From contig WBUN01000022.1 in NCBI GenBank assembly GCA_008933705.1, positions 1 through 64,000 on the forward strand: DNA of 64,000 nucleotides, written 5' to 3'. Each line of letters starts with the position of its first letter. Positions within the stretch are counted from its first letter, which is position 1. The DNA is from Hyphomicrobiaceae bacterium. GTDB taxonomy: Bacteria; Pseudomonadota; Alphaproteobacteria; Rhizobiales; Hyphomicrobiaceae. The notes under the pieces are model-generated. The model made no database searches. It worked only from the letters and a program-made list of their open reading frames with translations, and was not told the origin of the DNA. The translations under genes and the position numbers were made by a program. This document shows positions 26,494 through 35,091 of this stretch, one piece after another.

Positions 26494-27366
26494 TCACGGC
26501 TCCCATAGTCTTATGCGCGCAATCAACTGCGCGGTACGAGCCAGGGCCCCGAATGTAAAGAAGTGAACCCCCTGCAGGCCGAGGGTTGGTTGCGATCGCT
26601 GCGCTGACGCTATCTCGACGACCAGCTCTTCCGCATTGCTGGCCATCATGTTCCTGGCCAGTGATTGGCGCTCGCGAATGGCTCTGATCGAAGGGCCGAC
26701 ACCACAAATGGCGGCGTACTTGATGAGTGTTGCGGGCCCCGTCGGCCCGGCGAGTCCGATCCGCAGGTGGTCGTCGATGTCCTCTTGCCTCAGCTCCCGG
26801 GCCATTTGAATGATCGGCGCAGACTCAAAGCAGAATTGGCTCACAAAGCCGACGTTGAACCCTGCTTCCTTGGCGGCCGCCAGCTTTTGTCTGCGGGCGG
26901 AACGGAGCTGATCATTGGTGATACGGGGGTGTCCTTCAGGATAGCAAGAGAGATAGACGGTTCGCACGCCGTGTTTCTGCAGCAGGCCCGAGTTCAGGAT
27001 CTGCAGGCTCTGCTCATAGGGCCCGCTCGGCTCAGGGCGATCACCCCCGATGACCAGCGCGCGTTCGACGCCGGCCTCTCCGGCAAGCCGCGCCAGCAAG
27101 TCCTGCAGCTGCGCTTTGCTGGTCAGATTTCGCGCTGCGAGGTGAGGAACCGGGTGAAGTCCTCCCTGCTTCAGGCGAACGGCCGTCTCGACGACATCAT
27201 CGAGGCGGCCGTTCGGGAGGCTGGCAACGAATGTTTCCGTGTTCTCCGGCAATGCCATTGCCGCGACATTGATGGACTTTGCATCGCCGGGCGTGATTTC
27301 AACGGAGAAGCCGCGCAACAGCGAATTGATGGCCTGGCGCAGATCGGTTGCCGGAGTGTCGCGCAT
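26494..27366 (-). CDS. metF: Methylenetetrahydrofolate reductase family protein
   Basis: A ~290-residue flavoprotein of the MTHFR family, recognised by FSVEITPGDAKSI near the N-terminus, GGDRPEPSGPYEQSL, FVSQFCFESAPIIQMAREL and the C-terminal HFFTFGAL. It interconverts methylene- and methyl-tetrahydrofolate. It lies downstream of a LigM-like O-demethylase on the same strand, as in Sphingobium where metF accompanies ligM, so a likely job is recycling methyl-THF made by demethylation. Start chosen at ATG 27366, though its ribosome site is weak. Confidence 0.82.
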   Translation of the reverse strand: MRDTPATDLRQAINSLLRGFSVEITPGDAKSINVAAMALPENTETFVASLPNGRLDDVVETAVRLKQGGLHPVPHLAARNLTSKAQLQDLLARLAGEAGVERALVIGGDRPEPSGPYEQSLQILNSGLLQKHGVRTVYLSCYPEGHPRITNDQLRSARRQKLAAAKEAGFNVGFVSQFCFESAPIIQMARELRQEDIDDHLRIGLAGPTGPATLIKYAAICGVGPSIRAIRERQSLARNMMASNAEELVVEIASAQRSQPTLGLQGVHFFTFGALARTAQLIARIRLWEP

Positions 27367-27496
27367 ATCTTGCTGGCTGCTCTCAGGTCGACCGGGTGGG
27401 CACTGGTGTGATGATCGAGAAATTCGCCGGCGTTCGCGGCATGCTTGGAGCGAATTTCCCGATCTGAATCTCACCAGCAAGCACTATGGACCTAGC

Positions 27497-27566
27497 GTCC
27501 CTTTTTGATTCCGAAGTTCGCTCCCGCCCCCCTGCGGCACACTTCGGCGAACCTCGGAATCGGGAC
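27497..27566. repeat. 70-bp palindromic element between ligM-like gene and metF
   Basis: Outer arms GTCCC (27497) and GGGAC (27562) enclose a 15-bp inner dyad, 27507-27521 against 27547-27561, with one mismatch. A TTTTT run interrupts only the left side. An alternative 7-bp stem (CCGAAGT / ACTTCGG) competes with the main one. It starts 1 bp after the ligM-like stop on the minus strand. It lacks a downstream U-tract in either direction and may be a processing or stability element, or a small mobile palindrome. Confidence 0.6.
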
Positions 27567-27567
27567 A

Positions 27568-29001
27568 CTAGAGGCGGCGCGGCGTGCCGAGAACCGCCCG
27601 GTACTCCTGGGCGGCCTGGCTGATGGGCGAAGGGGCGACCGTCGCGCGAATTTTCACCTGCTCGTGGGGCTCAATCCATGGCGCACTCTTCTTACCGCCG
27701 CCATCTTCACCCCAAAGCAGAACGACTTGAGTGCCGGGCTTGCTATAGGCCTCGTCCACACTGCCGAGCGACATCATCGCGCGCTCGTTGATCGTGTAGC
27801 CCGGATAATGCGCCAGTCCGATTGTCTTGCCTTCGCTATTGATCACCTTGTCGTAGTGCAGCCGCGCGGTGGCCGACACCGGCAGGTCGATGTGCATGGC
27901 GGTGGGACCCTCGCCCAGAAGTCTTTGGAAGACGTTGAGGACATCGTCCGCATTCCACAGAAGCGTAACCTTCCGCCGGTGAGGCGACGCCGACATCTTC
28001 TCGAGCGCTTCGCGGCCGACAAAGTCATGGTCGAACTTGATCAGGTGGCCGTGGCCGATGTCCCACGGCGTTTGGTAGTAGTCCTCGGGGTTCGGCGAGT
28101 AGAAGCTGCCGCCCAGCGACAATCTCGCTGCCGCGCTCTTCGTCGTCAGCCACTCCCTGTACTCACGCAGCTTGGGGCTGGTGTAGATCGCCGAGAAGGG
28201 GACAGCCCACCAGCCGGACTCGATCACCGTGCTGAAATAGGCAAGGGACCCGATGCTCCGCAGGCCGAATCGGCGGCCCTGCTCAACGAGCGCGGATTTG
28301 ACCTTGTCGCGATCGTCCCAAGGCCCGGAGAGCTCCAAGCCGGGCACGCCCCCCATGCTGTGGCGCATTGCACGAACCTTGCAGCCCGCGACGTGAAGCT
28401 CCCCCGACCGAAAGAACTTGATTTCGGGAAGCGCCGCGCCATGGAGTTTCTCCAGGAGCTTGTACGCATGCGGGCCCTCTACCTGGTAGCGATAGTGGCT
28501 GCGCTTGCGCGCTCGATTGAGCACCCACATGGGGTCTAGCTCGACGGTGACGCCATCCCCGGCACGCTCTGCGTTGAATTGTACCCAATCGGTGCTCGCG
28601 GGATTGCCGACAAGAAGCAGGTGCTCGGGTTCGAGGTGATAGAGAATGGCGTCACCGATGACATAGCCTTCCGGAGAGCACGCGAGAAACTGCTTGGCCC
28701 GTCCGGGAGCAAAATTCCTGAAAGTGTTCACGCCCAAGCGCTCGAACACCTTGACGGCGCCCTTGCCGCGCACGTGCAGATTGTTCATGTGGTAGGACTG
28801 ATCGTGCAAGGCGATCGTTTCGCGCCAGGATCGCTGCTCGTCGCGCCAGGTCGTGAACTCCGCGCGGACGACCTCCGTTGGCATCATCACACCGAACACA
28901 TTCAGAGCCGACTTCGGCGGGTTGCCATAGAGATAGTCCACGATGCTTGGCACCGAGTCGATGAGCGCCTGCAGCGTCCTCGGCTTCGCTTCAGAAGTCA
29001 T
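27568..29001 (-). CDS. LigM/DesA-like tetrahydrofolate-dependent aryl O-demethylase (GcvT family)
   Basis: A 477-residue GcvT-fold protein. The stretch WRDEQRSWRETIALHDQSYH, then YHMNNLHVRGKGAVK, GHGHLIKFDHDFVGREALE, GSFYSPNPEDYYQTPWDIG and RKVTLLWNADDVL parallels vanillate/syringate demethylases LigM and DesA rather than glycine-cleavage T-protein. These enzymes move a methyl from an aromatic methoxyl group to THF. ATG 29001 is best placed 8 bp after GGGGAGG. The partner metF is immediately downstream. Dicamba demethylases belong to the same family, so the natural substrate is open. Confidence 0.82.
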   Translation of the reverse strand: MTSEAKPRTLQALIDSVPSIVDYLYGNPPKSALNVFGVMMPTEVVRAEFTTWRDEQRSWRETIALHDQSYHMNNLHVRGKGAVKVFERLGVNTFRNFAPGRAKQFLACSPEGYVIGDAILYHLEPEHLLLVGNPASTDWVQFNAERAGDGVTVELDPMWVLNRARKRSHYRYQVEGPHAYKLLEKLHGAALPEIKFFRSGELHVAGCKVRAMRHSMGGVPGLELSGPWDDRDKVKSALVEQGRRFGLRSIGSLAYFSTVIESGWWAVPFSAIYTSPKLREYREWLTTKSAAARLSLGGSFYSPNPEDYYQTPWDIGHGHLIKFDHDFVGREALEKMSASPHRRKVTLLWNADDVLNVFQRLLGEGPTAMHIDLPVSATARLHYDKVINSEGKTIGLAHYPGYTINERAMMSLGSVDEAYSKPGTQVVLLWGEDGGGKKSAPWIEPHEQVKIRATVAPSPISQAAQEYRAVLGTPRRL

Positions 29002-29077
29002 TGCCATCACCTCCCCTGTCGAGCCTTTCAGGGCGTTGCCGCCTGGATAGGAGCCGGACCTCCTCCGGTGCCGGGAT

Positions 29078-29095
29078 TTCTATAGATCAATAGAA
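29078..29095. promoter_or_regulatory. Candidate TetR operator, left copy
   Basis: TTCTAT-AGATCA-ATAGAA is a perfect 6-bp dyad with a 6-bp spacer, 77 bp upstream of the ligM-like start. It shares the TCTATAGA core with the palindrome next to the tetR-type gene. The region 29002-29338 is markedly more AT-rich than its surroundings and otherwise non-coding. Confidence 0.5.
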
Positions 29096-29287
29096 GATAG
29101 AATTCAATATCTCCATAGATGCAGGCAGCCACTTCTCACAGCTGGTTGCCGTGCATTCGCGGCTCTCTCGCTTGCGAGCAATGCCCCGCGATCCGAAAAA
29201 CACTTCGAGATCAACGAGAAGGGTGGCCTCGGACCGGCATGGCCTGGCGGAGGACCGGGATTTCCGCCGATATATTTTGATGGACAT

Positions 29288-29311
29288 ATAGAATCTATGA
29301 ATCTATAGATT
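29288..29311. promoter_or_regulatory. Candidate TetR operator, right copy (double palindrome)
   Basis: Two adjacent palindromes, ATAGA-A-TCTAT (29288-29298) and AATCTATAGATT (29300-29311, perfect 12 bp), lie 28-51 bp upstream of the tetR-type start. Their shared core with 29078-29095 suggests that one regulator controls both this operon and the divergent ligM-metF pair. Confidence 0.6.
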
Positions 29312-29338
29312 GGGGGCAGGCGACGGATTGAACCCACC

Positions 29339-29962
29339 ATGACGAAGCACACTCCGCCACTCCGGTTGTTGCGCAACTCGCGCGCATTGCGCCGCGCTGA
29401 AGAGATCGTTGATGCGGCGGCGCAGGTGTTTGCGGAGCGGGGCTACCACGGCACCTCTACGCAGGCGATCGCCGATGTCCTCGGCCTCAGGCAGGCGAGC
29501 TTGTACTACTACTTTCCGTCGAAGGAGGCGGCGCTCGAGATCGTCTGCGAGAGGGGTGTCGACGGATTTCTTGAGCGGGCGGAGGCGATTGTCGCCAGGA
29601 AGGAGTCGGCGCTGCAGCGCTTGACGCACCTGGTCGCGTCGCATCTCGAGCCGATCGGGTCAAAGCCTGACTACGTTCGGGTGTTCATCAACGAACGGCG
29701 CTATCTGCCCAATGCCGCGCGCAAGCGCATTGCACGCAAGATCCGGGGCGTGGAGCGGTGTTTTGCGGACGTGTTGGCGGCTGGTGTGGCGGATGGAACC
29801 CTGCGTCCCGACATTGATATCCGTCGAACCGTGCTGCTCATCCTTGGAATGTGCAATGCTGTGATCAATTGGCCGGCCGCGGATCGAGACGCAATAGATG
29901 AGACAGCGCGGGAAATCGCGCTCTTGGCAACGCGCGGTCTGAGGTCCGGAAGCGGAGCCTAA
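29339..29962 (+). CDS. TetR family transcriptional regulator
   Basis: A 207-residue regulator. The N-terminal helix-turn-helix (about 18-65) reads IVDAAAQVFAERGYHGTST and ASLYYYFPSKEAAL, classic TetR. The C-terminal ligand domain resembles regulators of acyl-CoA or aromatic degradation (FadR/KstR2-like). It starts the operon tetR - acyl-CoA ligase - LivKHMFG and is divergent from the ligM-like gene, with palindromes in between. Confidence 0.9.
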   Translation: MTKHTPPLRLLRNSRALRRAEEIVDAAAQVFAERGYHGTSTQAIADVLGLRQASLYYYFPSKEAALEIVCERGVDGFLERAEAIVARKESALQRLTHLVASHLEPIGSKPDYVRVFINERRYLPNAARKRIARKIRGVERCFADVLAAGVADGTLRPDIDIRRTVLLILGMCNAVINWPAADRDAIDETAREIALLATRGLRSGSGA

Positions 29963-29976
29963 GGCGGGTTCAAGTC

Positions 29977-31863
29977 ATGCGTGCACCGCCATTGTTGCGC
30001 TCACTTGATGACTTGCGGTCGATGACAGCGCCCGCGCTGCTCCTCCAACGAGCGCGGACCCATCCTCATGTTGTCGCGTTCAGAGCCAAGAAGCGCGGCG
30101 TCTACATCGAGCGCAGTTGGGCGCAGTATGCTGCTTTGGTTGCGCACACCGCCAAGGGGCTTGCGGCGCTAGGCCTGGCCACGGGCGATCGCGTCGCCAT
30201 CATGGCTGATGCCTGCGAGGAATGGCCGGTCGCCGATCTTGCTGCGCAGTCTCTCGGGGCGGTCGTCTACGGCATCTATCCGACCGCCTCGGCAGAGGAG
30301 GTCGAATACCAGATGCGCGATGGCGGTGCCGTGGCCTTCATCGCCGAGGATCAGGAGTACGTCGACAAGATCCTGCCGCTGGCGGAACGACTGCCAGCCC
30401 TGCGGCACGTCATCGTTGTGGACGAGACCGCGCTGTTCGCGCTCGAGCACGACAAGGTCACGACGTTTCGCGAGATGGTCGACGCCGGTCGAGACGCGGA
30501 TCACGCTTGGCTCGAGGCGCGCGTAGCGCAGGTGAAGCCGGAGCAGGCGGCCTTCATCGTCTACACCTCGGGCACCACCGGCCACCCGAAGGGCGCCTTG
30601 GTGAGCCACGGCAAACACCTTGCCGCCACACGCTCGGTGGCGGCGCAGTATCCGACCTTGAACGCGAAACCACACCGCACGGTGGCCTATCTGCCGCTGT
30701 GCCATGTGCTCGGTCGGGACATTGCCGTCACGCTGCCGCTGCTGACGGAGCTGGTGCCACATATGGGCGAAAGCGTGGAGGACCTGCCCAATACGCTGTT
30801 TGAAGTCGCGCCGACGGTGCTCTTCACCGTACCGCGCTACCTGCAGAAACTGGCATCGCAAGTTCTAGTCGGCATATCGGGTACATCCGGCTTGAAGCGC
30901 GTCGCCTACGAGCGCGCGATGGCGTTTGCGCGCGAGCACGTCAAGCGCCGCTGGACCGGCTCGCCGAGCGGCGCGACTGAAGCGGCGCAAGCGCTGTGGC
31001 GGGCGCTCGTCTTCCGCCCCATCCTCAACAAGATCGGCTTCGACAAGGTGGAGTTGGTGGTCTCGGGCGGCGCGCCGTTGCCGGCTGAGACGATGGCCTT
31101 CTGGCACATGCTGGGCGTCAATGTCGTCGAGATGTACGGCCAGACGGAGACGGCCGGCGGCATCATCGCCGGCCAGCGCGGGCCTTTCCCGCGGCCGGGG
31201 GACGTGGGCACTGTACCGGAAGGTTTCGAGGTCAAGCTGGCCGACGACGGCGAAATACTGGTGCGCTCGGCCGACCTATTTGACGGGTACTGGGGCAATC
31301 GCGAAGCCTCCGATGCGGTGTTCGGCGGCGACGGATGGATGCGCACCGGTGATGTCGGGGAATGGCGCGACGGCAAGCTCAAGCTGGTCGATCGCGCGCG
31401 CGACTTCCTCGTCACCTCCGGAGGAAAGACCATCTCCCCCTCGTTCATCGAGAACATCCTGCGCGCGAGCCCCTTCGTCGGCGAGGCCATCGTGTTCGGG
31501 CACGGCCGCAAGTATCTGGTGGCTCTGATCGAGATCGATTTCGACACGGTGGCCGACTGGGCTCGCACCAACGACGTGCCCTACACCGGCTTCACGAGCC
31601 TGGCACAGAACCCACGCATCGAGAAACTGATCAGAGACGATATCGACAAGGCCAACGCGCAGCTCGCGCGCGTCGAGCAGATCAAGGCGTTCCGCATTCT
31701 GCCCAAGGTGCTCGATCCTGAGGAGGAAGGCGAGCCAGTGACGCCCACGCGCAAGGTCAAGCGCAATCAGATGTACGAGCGGTTCAAGCCGCTTGTGGAG
31801 GCCATGTACGACGACAAGGAGGAGAGACTGCTCGCCGAGAGCGCGACCGGCGTGCTGGCATAA
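29977..31863 (+). CDS. Long-chain or aryl acyl-CoA ligase (AMP-forming)
   Basis: A 628-residue ANL-family ligase. P-loop AAFIVYTSGTTGHPKGALVS is at about 190-208, EMYGQTETAGGII near 385, and GWMRTGDVGEWRDGKLKLVD near 450; the C-terminal GKTISPSFIEN precedes the lid. Operon position between a TetR regulator and a Liv-type importer suggests it activates the imported acid. Such clusters are typical for aromatic or branched carboxylic acids. Chain length specificity cannot be assigned by eye. Confidence 0.88.
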   Translation: MRAPPLLRSLDDLRSMTAPALLLQRARTHPHVVAFRAKKRGVYIERSWAQYAALVAHTAKGLAALGLATGDRVAIMADACEEWPVADLAAQSLGAVVYGIYPTASAEEVEYQMRDGGAVAFIAEDQEYVDKILPLAERLPALRHVIVVDETALFALEHDKVTTFREMVDAGRDADHAWLEARVAQVKPEQAAFIVYTSGTTGHPKGALVSHGKHLAATRSVAAQYPTLNAKPHRTVAYLPLCHVLGRDIAVTLPLLTELVPHMGESVEDLPNTLFEVAPTVLFTVPRYLQKLASQVLVGISGTSGLKRVAYERAMAFAREHVKRRWTGSPSGATEAAQALWRALVFRPILNKIGFDKVELVVSGGAPLPAETMAFWHMLGVNVVEMYGQTETAGGIIAGQRGPFPRPGDVGTVPEGFEVKLADDGEILVRSADLFDGYWGNREASDAVFGGDGWMRTGDVGEWRDGKLKLVDRARDFLVTSGGKTISPSFIENILRASPFVGEAIVFGHGRKYLVALIEIDFDTVADWARTNDVPYTGFTSLAQNPRIEKLIRDDIDKANAQLARVEQIKAFRILPKVLDPEEEGEPVTPTRKVKRNQMYERFKPLVEAMYDDKEERLLAESATGVLA

Positions 31864-31907
31864 CATCGCGCACCAAGCACTCAGTATCATTCCATGGGAG
31901 GAAGACG

Positions 31908-33068
31908 ATGCTGCGCAAACTCGCTGCCGCCATCTTGGCGGCGACTGCCCTGTCTGCCCCTGCCGCCGCGCAGGACGCCTACACGATTGGTCTGACCGGC
32001 GCTTTGACCGGTGCGCCGGCCAGCACCTACGCACCGGCCGTGCAGGCGCTGCGCATCTATGTCGAGCGCGTGAATGCCGCAGGCGGCATCAACGGGCGCA
32101 AGATCAACCTGATCCTGCAGGATGATTCAGCCGAGCCCGGCAAGGCGGCCGCCAACGCCAAGAAGCTCATCACGCAGGACGGCGTGATCCTGATGCTCAA
32201 CGCCAGCCTGTCGTCCACCTACGCGCCGATGCTGGCGGAGGCAAAGCGCGCCGGCGTGCCGGTGCTGTTCGCCAGCTCCGTGTGCCCGAAGGACGTGTAT
32301 CCGCCGGCCGATCCGCTGCAGTTCTGCACCACGGCGTTCGCCGCCAACTACGACAGCCGGGCCGTGCTCGACTTCATCAAGGCAACGGCAAAAGAGCCCG
32401 TGAAGATTGGCTTTTCAGCCATGGCCATTCCAATCTCGCGCGGTGAGATCGACTTCGCCGAGGAGCTGTCCAAGACGATGGGCATGACGCCGGTCGACAA
32501 GGAGGTGATTCCGCCGCCGACCCCCGACTACACGCCGTTCGCCACAAAGATCAAGGATGCAGGTGCCAATTGGGCATACTCGTGGGCGCCGTGGGTGACG
32601 CAGGTGCGCACCCTCGAGGCCCTGCGCCGACTCGACTGGAAGGGCGACTACATCGCCTGGTCCCACATCGAGGCCGAGGGTGAGCTTGCCCGCCTCAAAG
32701 ACGACAGGTTCTACGTCATCGGCGCAAACGCGCTGTTCCAGGACGGCCTGCCGATCCACAAGGAGATCGCCGACGCTGCCAAGGCCGCCAACGTGCAGTA
32801 TCCGGTGCAGCAGATGGCCGAGGGCTGGATCGCCGGCATGGTCATCGAGGCCGCGCTCAAGGCCACTGGCTGGCCGGCGACGAGCGAGAAACTGGCGGCG
32901 GCCATGTCCAACCTCAAGGTCGACACCAAGGGTCTGCGCGGCGGGCCGATCGAGTGGACCAAGAACAACCACTTCCGCACCAGGCAATACTATCGGGTGT
33001 ACAAGTGGGATGCGGCCAAGATCTCCATCGTACGGATCAAGGACTGGACCGCGTTTGACGTGAAGTGA
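31908..33068 (+). CDS. livK: Liv-type ABC transporter substrate-binding protein
   Basis: A 386-residue periplasmic binding protein of the Leu/Ile/Val-receptor family. A Sec signal peptide (LAAAILAATALSAPAAAQ, cleavage near residue 23) precedes the mature start DAYTIGLTGALTGAPAS. The fold motifs INGRKINLILQDDSAEPGKA and LMLNASLSSTYAP follow. A GGGAGGAAG site sits before ATG 31908. It binds the substrate of the LivHMFG importer downstream; a carboxylic acid is likely from the adjacent acyl-CoA ligase. Confidence 0.9.
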   Translation: MLRKLAAAILAATALSAPAAAQDAYTIGLTGALTGAPASTYAPAVQALRIYVERVNAAGGINGRKINLILQDDSAEPGKAAANAKKLITQDGVILMLNASLSSTYAPMLAEAKRAGVPVLFASSVCPKDVYPPADPLQFCTTAFAANYDSRAVLDFIKATAKEPVKIGFSAMAIPISRGEIDFAEELSKTMGMTPVDKEVIPPPTPDYTPFATKIKDAGANWAYSWAPWVTQVRTLEALRRLDWKGDYIAWSHIEAEGELARLKDDRFYVIGANALFQDGLPIHKEIADAAKAANVQYPVQQMAEGWIAGMVIEAALKATGWPATSEKLAAAMSNLKVDTKGLRGGPIEWTKNNHFRTRQYYRVYKWDAAKISIVRIKDWTAFDVK

Positions 33069-33073
33069 ACAGC

Positions 33074-33103
33074 GTGCCAGCCTCGCTGAGGCAAGGCTGG
33101 CAC
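33074..33103 (+). other. Intercistronic hairpin between livK and livH
   Basis: GTGCCAGCC and GGCTGGCAC form a perfect 9-bp stem with a 12-base loop that can itself fold (GCCTC / GAGGC as an alternative). It begins 5 bp after the binding-protein stop. No U-tract follows. Such structures usually protect the binding-protein message and set the ratio of binding protein to permease. Confidence 0.6.
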
Positions 33104-33146
33104 ACCATTTCCGACGCTTCCCTCGCATCCCGCGGACCAATCCGTC

Positions 33147-34019
33147 GTGCAGCTCGCTGTCAATATCGCAGTGCTCGCCTCCATCTACGCGTTGATTGCG
33201 TGCGGCTACGTACTCATCTACCGGGTCAGTCGTGTTCTCAATCTTGCCCACGGCGAGCTGATGATGCTCGCAGCCTATCTGCTTCTCACCACCGCTTCCT
33301 CGTTCGCCGGGCATCCGCTCTTCGCAATTTCCGCGGCGATCGGCCTGAGCATTCTTGTCGGGGCGATGGTCTACCTGTTCCTGATGCGCAAGATGACGGG
33401 GGAAATGGCGCTGGCCGCCGTGCTCGCCACCGTGGCGCTTGGCGTGCTGTTGCGCGGCATCACTGTCATCGTATGGTCCGCACAACAACAATACCCTGCG
33501 ACGGCGCTCGGTCTTGTTAACCCGTCTATCGCGCTTCCCGGGGGCGCGCGCATCTCCCTCTGTGGTGCGTTGTTGGTTGCCTGCACCGCGGTAGCGTACG
33601 GCAGCTTGCTGGCCTTCCTGCGCTTCGGGCGCTGGGGCGTGCGCATGCGTGCAGCCGGGCAGAGCCCGCTCCTTGCGGCCCAGCGCGGCATCAACTTGCA
33701 TGCGATCTATGCCATCGCCTGGTCGCTCTCGACCTTCACCGGCGCGATGGCCGGCATGTTGATCGCACTCGACTCGGGGCTTGGCCAGACCATGACCATC
33801 ATCGGCCTTAAGGCGTTTCCCGCCGCGCTGGTGGGCGGGCTTGACAGCCTCGCCGGGGCGCTTGCGGGCTCGCTGATCGTGGCTGCGGCCGAGGTGCTGC
33901 TGATCCACTATGTCGACCCGCTGCTTTCCGAGGTCGTTCCCTTCCTCGTCCTGATCGCCATGCTGGTGGTGCGGCCCTGGGGCCTGTTCGGCACGCGCGA
34001 GGAGCTCGACCGTGTCTAG
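33147..34019 (+). CDS. livH: Liv-type ABC permease LivH
   Basis: A 290-residue permease with eight hydrophobic segments. The N-terminal YALIACGYVLIYRVSRVLNL and AHGELMML are the LivH signature, and FPAALVGGLDSLAGALAGS is the conserved C-terminal EAA-like loop. It starts with GTG 33147 and overlaps livM by 8 bp. Together with LivM it forms the membrane channel. Confidence 0.92.
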   Translation: MQLAVNIAVLASIYALIACGYVLIYRVSRVLNLAHGELMMLAAYLLLTTASSFAGHPLFAISAAIGLSILVGAMVYLFLMRKMTGEMALAAVLATVALGVLLRGITVIVWSAQQQYPATALGLVNPSIALPGGARISLCGALLVACTAVAYGSLLAFLRFGRWGVRMRAAGQSPLLAAQRGINLHAIYAIAWSLSTFTGAMAGMLIALDSGLGQTMTIIGLKAFPAALVGGLDSLAGALAGSLIVAAAEVLLIHYVDPLLSEVVPFLVLIAMLVVRPWGLFGTREELDRV

Positions 34020-35091
34020 GCTGCCCCGGGCCAGCGGCCATTTCCGCACGAGCTACGCGCAGGATTTCCGGCTGATCCAGACGCCGCTGGAGCGCCGCTG
34101 GCTCGCAGCCCTGCTCGTCGCGCTGCTGACGTTTCCCTTCATCGCGTCGCCGTTCCTGACCGATCTTGCCTCGCAGGCGCTTCTTGCCATGGTTGGCGCG
34201 ATGGCCCTGATGCTGCTGACCGGGTTCGCGGGCCAGGTTTCCCTCGGCCACGCGGGTCTGCTGGCCGCAGGTGCCTTCACCGCCGGAATCCTGTTCAGGG
34301 AGACGGGCGCCCCGTTCTGGATGACGCTGCCGGCTGCGGCGCTGGTCGGTGCGTTCCTCGGTGTAGTGTTCGGCCTGCCGTCACTCCGCCTGCGCGGCCT
34401 GTATCTGGCAGTCAGCACCCTGGCGCTGCACTTCCTCGTTGCCTACGTGGGCGGCGAATACGAGTCCAAGCGTGGCTTCTCCACCGGTATCGTCATCGAT
34501 CCGCCGGTGATTGCGGGCAAGGCCGTAACCGACCCGCGCGCCTGGTATTTCATTCTGCTGACTGCCGCCGTTCTCACCCTGCTGGTCTGCCTCAACCTTC
34601 TGCGGTCGCGATCAGGGCGGGCGTGGGCCGCAATTCGCGCCAACGAAACGGTGGCGGAGGCCTTGGGCATCGGCGTTGCCGCCAACAAGCTGCTTGCGTT
34701 CGTCATCAGCTCGATGCTCACCTCACTCGCTGGCGCCCTGTTCGCCTACTATCGCGGCTTCGTCTCGGTCGAGGCCTTCTCGCTCTTCCTGTCCATACAG
34801 TACGTGGCCATGATCATCATTGGCGGTATGGGCTCGGTGCTGGGCGCGATCCTCGGCGCCGTCTTCGTTACGCTGTTTCCCTATCTGATCGAGGCCGTGA
34901 TGCAGCTCCTGCCCGGCGCGGGCGCCTATGCCGGGGTGATGTTCGCCGTGAACTATGCGGCCTTCGGCGTGGTGATGATCCTGTTCCTGGTGTTGGAGCC
35001 GCAGGGTCTGGTCGGCATCTGGCGCCGCGTGCAGACCTACTTCCTGCTCTGGCCGTTCAAGCACAAACCGGTGGCCGGAGCGCGCCGATGA
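34012..35091 (+). CDS. livM: Liv-type ABC permease LivM
   Basis: A 359-residue permease with about nine membrane segments and LivM signatures TGFAGQVSLGHAGLLAAGAF, PSLRLRGLYLAVSTLALHF and YRGFVSVEAFSLFLSIQYV. The GTG start at 34012 overlaps livH, and the stop overlaps the livF start by 4 bp, so all Liv genes are translationally coupled. Confidence 0.92.
   Translation: MSRLPRASGHFRTSYAQDFRLIQTPLERRWLAALLVALLTFPFIASPFLTDLASQALLAMVGAMALMLLTGFAGQVSLGHAGLLAAGAFTAGILFRETGAPFWMTLPAAALVGAFLGVVFGLPSLRLRGLYLAVSTLALHFLVAYVGGEYESKRGFSTGIVIDPPVIAGKAVTDPRAWYFILLTAAVLTLLVCLNLLRSRSGRAWAAIRANETVAEALGIGVAANKLLAFVISSMLTSLAGALFAYYRGFVSVEAFSLFLSIQYVAMIIIGGMGSVLGAILGAVFVTLFPYLIEAVMQLLPGAGAYAGVMFAVNYAAFGVVMILFLVLEPQGLVGIWRRVQTYFLLWPFKHKPVAGARR

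Noticed and set aside
26494-29001. Calling the GcvT-fold gene a glycine-cleavage T-protein or DMSP demethylase
   Set aside because: Length and conserved stretches match LigM/DesA demethylases; no gcvH or gcvP is nearby.
32415-34049. A 544-codon minus-strand frame opposite livK and livH
   Set aside because: Covers two conserved Liv genes on the other strand and has low-complexity composition.
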